Below, in pieces: positions 1 to 7,418 of a stretch of DNA of 64,000 nucleotides (position 1 is the first letter of the stretch; each line of letters opens with the position of its first letter). Origin of the DNA: DATHZQ01 sp965216945 (GTDB lineage Bacteria > Actinomycetota > Acidimicrobiia > Spongiisociales > UBA5794); contig CBDCGU010000003.1 of NCBI GenBank assembly GCA_965216945.1, forward strand, positions 372,001 through 436,000. Direction: 5' to 3'. The position numbers and the translations under genes are program-made. Below the pieces are notes generated by a model. The model saw nothing but the letters and a program-made list of their open reading frames with translations. It was not told the origin of the DNA and ran no database searches.

Positions 1-205
1 TGAGATCGCGTAGCTGTGCACCGGTCAACGTTCCGGGTTCGCCCTGGACCGTGAGCACCACGTAGCCGACGGCACCCCACAGGATGACGAACGCCGAGAA
101 GACCTTGACGGCGAAGAGGAAGGAGTCCACCCACGTGATCCGCTCCCGCAAGGGTGGCGCCTTGGCCTGGAGCTCCACGGACGATTCGGTTGAGGTCGAC
201 GTCAT
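1..205 (-). CDS. Probable ABC transporter permease, N-terminal part (cut by window edge)
   Basis: The first 68 codons of a minus-strand gene that runs off the left edge. It starts MTSTSTESSVELQAK and continues into one hydrophobic stretch (about residues 32-50, FLFAVKVFSAFVILWGAVGY region) that looks like a first membrane segment. It lies directly downstream, on the same strand, of a LivK-type substrate-binding lipoprotein, so a LivH-type permease of the same transporter is the natural guess. That role rests on position only; the visible part carries no diagnostic motif. Confidence 0.5.
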   Translation of the reverse strand, partial: MTSTSTESSVELQAKAPPLRERITWVDSFLFAVKVFSAFVILWGAVGYVVLTVQGEPGTLTGAQLRDL

Positions 206-381
206 GTGTGGGCGATTCAAGTCGAAGCCGGGTGTCTGCGTCCACTAGGAACGTGCTGGAAGACAGCACAGCGGACTGAACCCAGGATACCTCGGGATGC
301 GTGAAGGTGGATGACGCAATGTTGGAACCCCGGCCGGGGGGTCTTGCGCACGCTTGTCATTGCTTGCGTGTGCACGCGAGA

Positions 382-410
382 GGGGCGGCGCCTGCGTGAG
401 GCGCCGCCCC
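382..410 (-). terminator. Hairpin downstream of substrate-binding protein gene
   Basis: A perfect 11-bp GC stem (GGGGCGGCGCC, 7-nt loop, GGCGCCGCCCC) lies 24 bp past the stop of the LivK-like gene and before the permease start. There is no strong U-run on either strand. It could end transcription or lower expression of the permease relative to the binding protein, which is common in such transport operons. Confidence 0.5.
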
Positions 411-434
411 TTCGATTGCTCGGGTTGCCTTGGT

Positions 435-1823
435 TCAGCCGCCGGTGATCAGATCGATGAGGTCGGCGCGGGTTGCCGTGTAGACGACATTGTCGCCGAC
501 CGTCTCAGGATCACCCAGGTGCTCGACGACCGAGATGCGCTGGGCACCACAGTCGCCGAACTCGTCACAGGTGATCAGACCGATGATGCCCGGGAAGTCG
601 GCGGTGGCGCTCAACTCGTCACGCAGTGCCTGGCGATCGATGGTCAAGCTGCCGTCATCACCCTCGATGGCAACGGTATCGATCGCGGTGAGCAGCATGA
701 TCGTTGCGTCGTAGGAATGTGCCCAGAACGCGGCGCTCGGCAGCTCAGCGAACATCTCTTCGTAGCGGCTCAGGAAGTCGGCGGCCGTCGTTCCTGTGGA
801 GCTCGCATTGCCCTCGAAGTTCAGATCTGGACCGGAGAAGTACATACCCGTCGACTCAGGCAGGGCGAGGAAGTCGGACACGAGAAGTCCGTCCGCCCCG
901 ATCAGCGTGACGTCTTCGAGACCCGAGACGCCACCGATCTGCTGAACGATGAAGTCACCCTCAGGCTGGAAGATCGGGAAGTAGATCGCCTCCGGCGCAA
1001 ATCCGGCGACCTCGGTCAGAACGGGTGTCATGTCGGTGTCACCCTTGTTCACGGCCGTGAACGCCACAACCTCGCCACCGAGCTGGGTGAACGAGTTGGC
1101 GAACGCCTGTGCCAAACCGTTGGTGTACGGATCGCCATCGTGGATCGCGGCCACCTTCGTGAGTCCCAGAGTGTCGAACACGAACCGCGCAACGCCGGCG
1201 CCCTGGAACAGGTCGTTGTGCGCAGTGCGGTAGTAGCCCTCGTTGAAGTCGGTGCCCGCATTGCCCTGCAGGTCGGAGGTCAACGCCGGTGACGTGTTCG
1301 ACGGCGAGATCATCACCATGCCGGCCGCCGAGATCAAGGGCGCTGCTGCGACAGCTGCCCCGGAGCACGACGTGCCGATGACGCCCAACACCTGCTCGTC
1401 GGCGGCGATGGTCTGGCCGGCGGCCTGTCCACCCTCGGCGCTACACAGATCGTCGAGCGGCGTGCCGATCGAGACGTTGTGCCCCTTGATCGGACCGTAG
1501 TCCTCGATGGCGAGCTCGACGCCACGTTGGTTGGGAATGCCGAGGAATGCAACATCACCACTGATCGCGTTCAGCGAACGGATCTGGAGGTCCTCGCCCG
1601 ACGCCACGGTGACCGCGCCGAGCGGACCGGGCGTGAACTCCTCGTCCGCAGCCGTGGTTGTCGTCTCTGCAGCAGTCGTCGTGGTCTCTGCCGCGGTCGT
1701 CGTCGTTTCAGTCGTCTCGGGTGCAGCCGTCGTGTCGCCGCCGGCGTCGTCGTCGCCGCCACAAGCAGCAACGATGAGGGCGAAGGCGAACAACAGGGCC
1801 AGCAACTTGAGCGGTCGCTTCAT
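435..1823 (-). CDS. LivK-type ABC transporter substrate-binding lipoprotein
   Basis: Extracytoplasmic solute-binding protein of the branched-chain amino acid/amide type (Peripla_BP_6 fold), 462 aa. The start at 1823 gives a typical lipoprotein signal (MKRPLKLLALLFAFALIVAAC) with lipobox Cys21 and is preceded by AAAGGGA; an upstream in-frame ATG at 1862 has no such support. After the Cys comes an acidic stretch and a Thr/Ala-rich tether (residues about 28-58). The binding domain follows, with features such as GTSCSGAAVAAAPL and the HDGDPYTNGLAQAF stretch typical of LivK-like folds. The ligand cannot be read from sequence. It is probably co-transcribed with the permease fragment downstream. Confidence 0.85.
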   Translation of the reverse strand: MKRPLKLLALLFAFALIVAACGGDDDAGGDTTAAPETTETTTTAAETTTTAAETTTTAADEEFTPGPLGAVTVASGEDLQIRSLNAISGDVAFLGIPNQRGVELAIEDYGPIKGHNVSIGTPLDDLCSAEGGQAAGQTIAADEQVLGVIGTSCSGAAVAAAPLISAAGMVMISPSNTSPALTSDLQGNAGTDFNEGYYRTAHNDLFQGAGVARFVFDTLGLTKVAAIHDGDPYTNGLAQAFANSFTQLGGEVVAFTAVNKGDTDMTPVLTEVAGFAPEAIYFPIFQPEGDFIVQQIGGVSGLEDVTLIGADGLLVSDFLALPESTGMYFSGPDLNFEGNASSTGTTAADFLSRYEEMFAELPSAAFWAHSYDATIMLLTAIDTVAIEGDDGSLTIDRQALRDELSATADFPGIIGLITCDEFGDCGAQRISVVEHLGDPETVGDNVVYTATRADLIDLITGG

Positions 1824-2406
1824 GTGCGTCCCTTTCCATTCGAATCCAGAGCCCCGACCCACAACTCACACGCAGGGGTTGGGGAATGGCGAGAAGGATA
1901 AGCGTCTCGGCCGACGTTTGCGCCGGATTTCGGCGAGCAGCCGTTTCCGCGGACCGGACCGGAGCCCCCGTCCCCGATTCGTTCCGGATCACGACGCAAG
2001 AGAACCCGGAGAACTTCAACGCCGAGGCGCCGCCGCGAGGGACCATCTCGCGGTCTCCGGGTTCCGGTGGTCCGAGTAGAAGTCGCCACCCACCTGTGGT
2101 CCAGGAGACCAGCAGGAGACGACCCTCCTAGAAGGCTTCACTGCTAGGAACGTCGCCTAGCGCTCGGCCACCTCCAGGGTCCTGTAAGAACTGTTACAGA
2201 TCGGGACCACCTCCTTTCTCTGGTATCGAGCAAGTTAGTCGTTCACCGGACGTAGGGAAGGGGTTTTCTGAGAGACGGACGTGTCCCCTCGTCGCGCTCG
2301 TTGCCGCGTCAGCCGCCCGGGAAAGCCGGAGGCCAGGCCGAATGGTGGCAGGGTCGAATGTTCGGTGGTCGCCGCGGCCGACGACAATGCTCCCTGGCCA
2401 TACGCC
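1824..2406. other. Intergenic region with a short inverted repeat
   Basis: About 580 bp without a credible gene, between the LivK-like start and the response regulator stop (both minus strand). It must hold the promoter of the transporter. A dyad CTGTAA-N6-TTACAG at 2182-2199 sits inside a longer imperfect hairpin (about 2177-2207, ggtc...gacc) and could be an operator or the terminator of the two-component operon. The rest shows nothing I recognise. Confidence 0.4.
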
Positions 2407-3027
2407 TCACTCGATGATCTGCTGCCGGAGGCCGATCGCGACCGCTTCGGCGCGGGTCGAGACGTCGAGTCTGTCGAATATCCCACGCAGATATGTCTTG
2501 ACGGTGGCTTCGCTGATGCTCAGCTCGCCGGCGATCTGCTTGTTCTCGAATCCATGGGCCACCAGCTGCAGCACCTCGCGCTCCCTCGGGCTGAGATGCA
2601 CGTGCGATGGCTCTGTCTCGGTGTGTGCGATCAGCGGTGCCACCACGTCGCCCTGGAGGTATGCCCCACCGTCGGCAACCGTCTCGAGAGCGCGGATCAA
2701 CTCGTCCCGGCCTGTGCTCTTGAGGAGGTAGCCCGAGGCGCCGAGTTCGATCGCACGTCGCACGTAGGCAGGATCATCGTGCATCGACAGGATGATGACT
2801 CGCACCTGGGGAAAGTCCTGAGTGATCCTCCGGAGCGCTTCGAGTCCACTCATGCCCGGCATCCGCACGTCGAGTAGTACGACATCGACCGGCTCCACAC
2901 CCAGCATGGCGAGAAGCGCCTCTCCCGATTCCGCCTGCCCGCTGATCTCGATGGCACCGGCTCCGGACAGCATCCAGACGATGCCATCGCGGACGATTCG
3001 GTGGTCGTCGGCGATGACGACCTTCAC
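2407..3027 (-). CDS. NarL/FixJ-family response regulator
   Basis: Two-domain regulator of 206 aa. The receiver domain has the acidic pair D7-D8, phospho-acceptor D53 in LLDVRMPGMSG, and the conserved Lys in GYLLKSTG. A LuxR-type helix-turn-helix (LSPREREVLQLVAHG onward, about residues 140-195) binds DNA. The start is chosen at GTG 3027: it overlaps the kinase stop as GTGA and has GAGGAG five bases upstream; a GTG at 3051 would add eight residues. Translational coupling to the kinase at 3024-4346 indicates a cognate pair. Targets are unknown. Confidence 0.9.
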   Translation of the reverse strand: MKVVIADDHRIVRDGIVWMLSGAGAIEISGQAESGEALLAMLGVEPVDVVLLDVRMPGMSGLEALRRITQDFPQVRVIILSMHDDPAYVRRAIELGASGYLLKSTGRDELIRALETVADGGAYLQGDVVAPLIAHTETEPSHVHLSPREREVLQLVAHGFENKQIAGELSISEATVKTYLRGIFDRLDVSTRAEAVAIGLRQQIIE

Positions 3028-4346
3028 GCCCACTCCTCTATCGGGAGCCACGCCGTGAACACGGCACCACCGCCGCGGCGGCGGTGCAGGAGGACTTCGC
3101 CGCCCAACGCTTCGATCCGCTCGCGAGTAGTGGTCAGGCCGAGCCCCGGGTCGGCGTGCACTCCGCTGCCGTCATCCTCAACGATGAGGGTGACGCGACC
3201 AGGAGCCTCCTGGAGCGTGATCCACAGCCTGGATGCGCCGGCGTGCTTGCGGACGTTGATCGCGGCTTCTTGAGCCGCACGGAACAGCGCGGTGCGTTGC
3301 ACGGGCGACACGCCGGCCGGCTCGACGTCGGCGTCCACGTGGACACTCAGCGTTGTCTCCGCCGACGTTGCCGCTGCCAGGTCGCGGAGTGCCGCCGTGA
3401 GGCCGGCGTCCGCGGCGAACCCCTGGTGGAGCTGCTGCAGCTCACTGCGAAGTGTCCCGTCCACCTCCCGCACCAGCTCTTCGAGTCGCTCCAGCTCTGC
3501 AGCGACTGCGTCGTCGTCGCCCAGCTTGGCCCGACTTCCCTCGAGCCCGTACAGGAGGCGATAGAGAGGCTGCCCGATGTCATCGTGCAAGGCACCGACG
3601 ATCCTCCGCCGCTCCTCCTCCTGGGCGCGGAACGCCACACCGAGCACGCGTTCCGCGCTCTGCCGCCGCCGAGTCGCACGGCGTGCGAGCGAGATGCCCA
3701 GCGCCGAGAGGAACGCGGCAAGGACGCCGACCCCGAAGACGATACTCAGCCACACGTTGCGCTGAATTCGGCCCATGGCCTCGTTGAGCGAGTCGAGCCG
3801 TTGCTCTACCTCGACAACGGTGGTCACGCGGCCTTCCCGAACCACTGGCACATAGATCTCGATGAGTTGACCGGCCGCCTGATCGGCCTCGTGCGCCGGA
3901 TCGTCCAGGTCCGAGATCTCGGTTGCCACTGCGCCGCCGAGCGCCTCGAGCAAGGGCGGCGAGCGACCGAAACGGCTGCCGATGAGGCCCGGATCGTCGG
4001 AGTAGAGGATCACGCCCTCGACGGACCACACCTTCACGCGCTCGGTCTCTCCACCGAGCAACTCGCGCTCCACGGCAGCGCCGTAGCCCTCGATGGCGGG
4101 CTTGCCGGGGTCGCCTTCCGGCAGGTCGGGTAGCGACGCCACTTCGGCCGCAACGAGATCGGCACGCGCCGCAAGCAGATCCGCCCGCGCCGCGTTCGTG
4201 ATGGCGAAACCCATGGCGATCGTCAGAAGGGCTGCAGCGACGATGCCCAGGAGCGACACACGTCCCAGGCCGCCAATCGCACGCCACTCGGCCACCAGCA
4301 GTCGGACGAACCGCCGCATCCCTGCCACCTCGGCTCGGTCTGTCAT
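3024..4346 (-). CDS. Membrane sensor histidine kinase, NarX/DesK-like (HisKA_3)
   Basis: Sensor kinase, 440 aa. Membrane segments at about 31-51 and 198-220 flank a roughly 145-residue extracytoplasmic sensor domain with no family I can name. The cytoplasmic part has a HisKA_3 dimerisation box with the phospho-acceptor His near 254 (GALHDDIGQPL), then a HATPase_c domain (N-box region EAAINVRKHAG; G-box VEDDGSG and GLGLTTTRERIEALGG). Start ATG 4346 is preferred because GGAG lies six bases upstream; GTG 4370 is in frame but weaker. It overlaps the downstream regulator by 4 bp, so the two are translated together. The signal is not evident. Confidence 0.88.
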   Translation of the reverse strand: MTDRAEVAGMRRFVRLLVAEWRAIGGLGRVSLLGIVAAALLTIAMGFAITNAARADLLAARADLVAAEVASLPDLPEGDPGKPAIEGYGAAVERELLGGETERVKVWSVEGVILYSDDPGLIGSRFGRSPPLLEALGGAVATEISDLDDPAHEADQAAGQLIEIYVPVVREGRVTTVVEVEQRLDSLNEAMGRIQRNVWLSIVFGVGVLAAFLSALGISLARRATRRRQSAERVLGVAFRAQEEERRRIVGALHDDIGQPLYRLLYGLEGSRAKLGDDDAVAAELERLEELVREVDGTLRSELQQLHQGFAADAGLTAALRDLAAATSAETTLSVHVDADVEPAGVSPVQRTALFRAAQEAAINVRKHAGASRLWITLQEAPGRVTLIVEDDGSGVHADPGLGLTTTRERIEALGGEVLLHRRRGGGAVFTAWLPIEEWA

Positions 4347-4609
4347 CTCCGACTCCAGCTCGTACCCCACTCAACGTAGCGCCGAAACCGGCAGAGCAGG
4401 CCCGTCGACGATTCGGCGCCGGCCCACCGCCAACCCCGTGCGTGGTCAGCCCGCCCCTGTCGGCAGCGGCGTACCAGTGCATTGTCGGCCGCCGATGACG
4501 TACCGGCGACGCTCGGCTCCCGCCGGCCACGCGGATACCGGAGCAGCTGGACGCAGTGCCACTCGACCTCGAGCCCCCCATCGGCTGTGACCACCGGCGC
4601 GGCCAGGTC

Positions 4610-5200
4610 TCACGAGATCGACACCGGCCCTTCGGTCCCCGTGACCTGCCATGCACCGTCGATCGCCTCGACGCGGTAGGTGAGCCAGGTTCCGCACAGG
4701 CCGCCGCACCACAACGAAACCGGAACGAGGGCGACGCCCTGCGTGATCTTCGGCTCCCCGACGCCGAGAATCACAGCGCCGTCGATAGTCGGCATGAGCT
4801 CTTCGGTCCGCCAATCATCCGGGTCACCGATCCAGCGCAGCGGTCCGAGACCCGCGAGTACGCTTTCGATCGCCGACCGCTCCTCGCTGGTGAGCGCTCG
4901 CAGCTCTGCGGCGGTGGCTCGGGTCGGACCTCCCGCCGACGGATCGATCCGCTCTTGGACAAGGTACTCCGTGAAGGGCGGCGGGCCCGATCCGAACGTG
5001 TGGTCCTGAGTAACCAGCCGCTGGATCGCTGCCGCCATCACCGCAGCAGAGGGGTTGTCACTCGGTGCCGTGGTATCCGGCCGATCAGGAACCCCGGCCA
5101 CGGTTGTGGCCGTGGTCGAGGCATCGTCTGCGCCGCTGCATGCCGTGAGCACGACGAGGGCCGCGACGAACGTCACGATGAGACGGTTGGACGTGAACAT
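4610..5200 (-). CDS. Putative lipoprotein of unknown function
   Basis: 196-aa protein with a lipoprotein signal (MFTSNRLIVTFVAALVVLTAC, lipobox VLTAC) and a Thr/Ser-rich tether after the Cys. The C-terminal part contains LWCGGLCGTWLTYRVE and GAWQVTG, a small two-Cys core. I do not recognise the family. The open frame extends far upstream, but the lipoprotein signal fixes the start at 5200; no strong ribosome site is visible. Its start faces the divergent DUF3105 gene, with a dyad matching the copper-block operator between them, so it may belong to the same regulon. Confidence 0.6.
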   Translation of the reverse strand: MFTSNRLIVTFVAALVVLTACSGADDASTTATTVAGVPDRPDTTAPSDNPSAAVMAAAIQRLVTQDHTFGSGPPPFTEYLVQERIDPSAGGPTRATAAELRALTSEERSAIESVLAGLGPLRWIGDPDDWRTEELMPTIDGAVILGVGEPKITQGVALVPVSLWCGGLCGTWLTYRVEAIDGAWQVTGTEGPVSIS

Positions 5201-5296
5201 GCCAGAGCGACGCTGAGACCCGCCATCTCGGTTCCCGTCGCATGGCCGGCGCGATCTTCGAGGCGAGCCGCCACGGATGAGACACATCGGCGTCAC

Positions 5297-5313
5297 TACT
5301 ACAATATATCGCA
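5297..5313. promoter_or_regulatory. Putative BlaI/CopY-type operator, site A
   Basis: TACTACAATATATCGCA, an imperfect dyad of the form TACKAC-N5-RTCGYA, in the gap between a minus-strand lipoprotein gene and the plus-strand DUF3105 gene. It overlaps a plausible -10 box (TACAAT, 5300-5305). Matching dyads occur at 7333 and 11621. BlaI-family repressors are known to bind TACTAC/GTAGTA half-sites; assignment to the repressor at 6929 is inference. Confidence 0.6.
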
Positions 5314-5338
5314 ATACCGACGGGATGGAGGGCGATCG

Positions 5339-5977
5339 GTGGGAAACACACCGAAGGTCAAGTCGAAGAAGAAGAAGAAGAAGAAGAAGAAAGACAAACG
5401 GCCGCAGCAGCCAGCGGTGACCGGCGGGGCGCCCGCGTGGCTGCGCAAGGTCGGTATCGGCGCCGGCATTGCAGCGGTGGTGGCGTTTGCGATCTTCATG
5501 GGATTGGGAGATCCGCCCACGCCGGACGACGTGCCCGAGGGAACCCGTGAGGTCGATGTCGCCGGCGCGCAACACGTCGAGGGGGACGTCCACGACGAGA
5601 CGGACGGCGAGACCCCGGCCGGCGGCGATCACAACGCGATATGGCTGAACTGTGGGTTCTACGACGAGGTGGTCGATGCAGAGTTTGCCGTCCACTCGTT
5701 GGAACACGGTGCGGTGTGGATCACGTATGGCTCCGGTCTCGGCGAGGCAGGCATCGACAGCTTGCGAGAGGTTGCATCGAGCCGGCAAAAGGTCATCGTG
5801 AGCCCGGTGCCGAACCAGACACCGATCGTCCGCGCAACGGCGTGGGGGTTCCAGCTCGATCTCGACGATCCTGGCGACACTCGGCTGCGTCAGTTCGTCA
5901 ACGAGTTCGAGGGCAGCGCCAACGCACCGGAGCCGGGCGGGCTCTGCACGGGCGGCACCGGTCAACCGTCGGCCTGA
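5339..5977 (+). CDS. DUF3105 membrane-anchored protein
   Basis: 212 aa. An extremely Lys-rich N-terminus (nine consecutive Lys around residue 12) precedes one membrane segment (about 38-56). A DUF3105 domain follows with the family hallmarks HNAIWLNCGFYDE, VHSLEHGAVWITY and SPVPNQ. His and Cys residues in these motifs could bind metal, but the function of DUF3105 is not established. GTG 5339 is chosen for its GGAGG seven bases upstream. The gene follows a copper-block type operator and neighbours the M56/BlaI genes, which hints at metal-linked control. Confidence 0.8.
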   Translation: MGNTPKVKSKKKKKKKKKDKRPQQPAVTGGAPAWLRKVGIGAGIAAVVAFAIFMGLGDPPTPDDVPEGTREVDVAGAQHVEGDVHDETDGETPAGGDHNAIWLNCGFYDEVVDAEFAVHSLEHGAVWITYGSGLGEAGIDSLREVASSRQKVIVSPVPNQTPIVRATAWGFQLDLDDPGDTRLRQFVNEFEGSANAPEPGGLCTGGTGQPSA

Positions 5978-5984
5978 TCTGAGC

Positions 5985-6932
5985 CTACAGGTGGCAGAAC
6001 GGCGCCACTACGGCGAGGTGATGGGTGTGACCGATCCACGCCACGAGCACGGCCCCAGCAAGTGCGATGGCCGAGACGACGCCGACCCAAACTGCGGCCG
6101 CAGCAAACGAAGAGCCGCACGGGGCCTGCGCCAGCATGCGCATTCGCTCCTCGGTCAAGATCGAGGGCGAGAAGGCGAGCCCTGCCCAGGACACCGGTAG
6201 CGGCGCTGTCGCCACCTTGCGGATGGCGTTTCGCACGGCGGTGCGGTCTTGTGGAGTTGCCCCGGCAGCTCGTTCGTCGGCGGCCCGCTCGAGACCGAAG
6301 CGCCACGCCTGGATGCTCCGCTGGAACGGCGGCAGCCAGCCGAAACATCGCGAGAGTCCAGCCAGCACCAACCGGTGGCCATGGTGACCGAGGTCGATGT
6401 GAGCCCGCTCATGCTCGATCACGGCTCGGATCTCGCGCTCGTCGAGTTCCTGCACCAAGCCGGCAGTCACGACGACTCGCGCTGGCTCTCCTGGCAGTGC
6501 CAGCGCCAAGGAACGTGCGGCGTCGACGACGACCACTTCCGCTTGGTCGACGTGCCCTATCGATCGCCCGAGCACACCGGCGTAGTCCCAGAGGACACGG
6601 CGGTCTCGTGCGGTCCTGTGAACTCCGAGCGCCATCGCGATCGGCAGCGCAACGGCGGCACCTGTGGCGGCCCAGCCCGTCACCGCGCCACCCGGCACGA
6701 GATGACCGGCAACGCGCTCACACAACGAGGCCAGCTCCGTGAGACCGAACGCCCTCAGGATCGTGGGGACCGCCGCCAGCGAGAGCGCAGCCTCGATGAA
6801 CACCGCCCCGGACATCACGCTCAGCGCGACCGCCCCCACGTAGCGCTGCGGGCTGATGCGACGGCTCGGCCGCAGTGACACGCCCGGTAGGGCGAGGAGC
6901 CCCACGGCTACGACGAGCAGGAATACGCTCAC
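5985..6932 (-). CDS. M56-family (BlaR1-like) membrane metalloprotease
   Basis: 315-aa polytopic membrane protein with a zinc protease motif HERAH (HExxH) in AVIEHERAHIDLGHH, as in M56 peptidases that destroy BlaI-type repressors when a signal arrives. Membrane segments: near the N-terminus (MSVFLLVVAVGLLALPG), about 30-55 and 85-105, and one close to the C-terminus. There is no penicillin-binding sensor domain as in BlaR1. Instead the protein ends in a His/Cys-rich tail (HTHHLAVVAPFCHL) that could sense metal. ATG 6932 overlaps the repressor stop as ATGA. The neighbours argue for copper rather than beta-lactam signalling. Confidence 0.82.
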   Translation of the reverse strand: MSVFLLVVAVGLLALPGVSLRPSRRISPQRYVGAVALSVMSGAVFIEAALSLAAVPTILRAFGLTELASLCERVAGHLVPGGAVTGWAATGAAVALPIAMALGVHRTARDRRVLWDYAGVLGRSIGHVDQAEVVVVDAARSLALALPGEPARVVVTAGLVQELDEREIRAVIEHERAHIDLGHHGHRLVLAGLSRCFGWLPPFQRSIQAWRFGLERAADERAAGATPQDRTAVRNAIRKVATAPLPVSWAGLAFSPSILTEERMRMLAQAPCGSSFAAAAVWVGVVSAIALAGAVLVAWIGHTHHLAVVAPFCHL

Positions 6933-7279
6933 GGACCCTCGAGCACTCGCCGCAACCGATCTCGGTCGTCTGCGCTGAGTTCGTCGACGAACCGGCTCAG
7001 GGCGCCGTCGCGGTCGGACGCGATCGCCAGCATCTCCGCCATCTGTGCGGCGGCGAACTCCTCTTGTCCCAGCACCGGCCCGTACTCGTAGGCACGCCCC
7101 CGCTTCCGACGATCGAGACGTCCCTTCTTCCAGAGCCGGTTCATGACCGTCATCACGGTCGTGTAAGCGAGGGAGTCGCCCCCTGCCATGTGCACCTGCA
7201 CTTCACCCGGCGTGAGCCAGGCATCGGTGCCCCACAGGACGTCCATCACCGCGTTCTCGAGCACGGGCCGCCGCGCCAC
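6929..7279 (-). CDS. BlaI/MecI/CopY-family transcriptional repressor
   Basis: 116-aa winged-helix repressor. Family motifs are VMDVLWGTDAWLTPGEV and the recognition-helix region LAYTTVMTVMNRLWKKG, followed by a C-terminal dimerisation helix set (RFVDELSADDRDRLRRVL). GTG 7279 is chosen by homology to the family start and a purine-rich GGAGACGGAG just upstream. The gene is translationally coupled to the M56 protease (ATGA). It is divergent from the P-type ATPase, with a 17-bp dyad between them at 7333. Known BlaI/CopY members repress their own operon and resistance genes; here the targets are probably copper-tolerance genes. Confidence 0.88.
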   Translation of the reverse strand: MARRPVLENAVMDVLWGTDAWLTPGEVQVHMAGGDSLAYTTVMTVMNRLWKKGRLDRRKRGRAYEYGPVLGQEEFAAAQMAEMLAIASDRDGALSRFVDELSADDRDRLRRVLEGP

Positions 7280-7332
7280 GCTCCGTCTCCATTCGTTTGG
7301 ACGACAGGCGATCGTAGCAGCCCTTGCCAACT

Positions 7333-7349
7333 TGCGACGCTTTGTAGTA
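7333..7349. promoter_or_regulatory. Putative BlaI/CopY-type operator, site B
   Basis: TGCGACGCTTTGTAGTA on the plus strand, the reverse complement of TACTACAAAGCGTCGCA, fitting TACKAC-N5-RTCGYA. It lies between the divergent repressor gene (start 7279) and the CPH-type ATPase (start 7419), overlapping a likely -10 box (TAGTAT, 7345-7350). This is the expected place for an autoregulatory operator. Confidence 0.68.
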
Positions 7350-7418
7350 TTACGGGCGCAGGCCCTCGACATTCCCGCCGACGGCAAGGTGGACAGGGCC
7401 CGCTGGGAGATCGGAACA

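Noticed and set aside
5985..7279. Beta-lactam resistance (BlaR1/BlaI) module
   Set aside because: No beta-lactamase, no penicillin-binding sensor domain; neighbours are copper genes.
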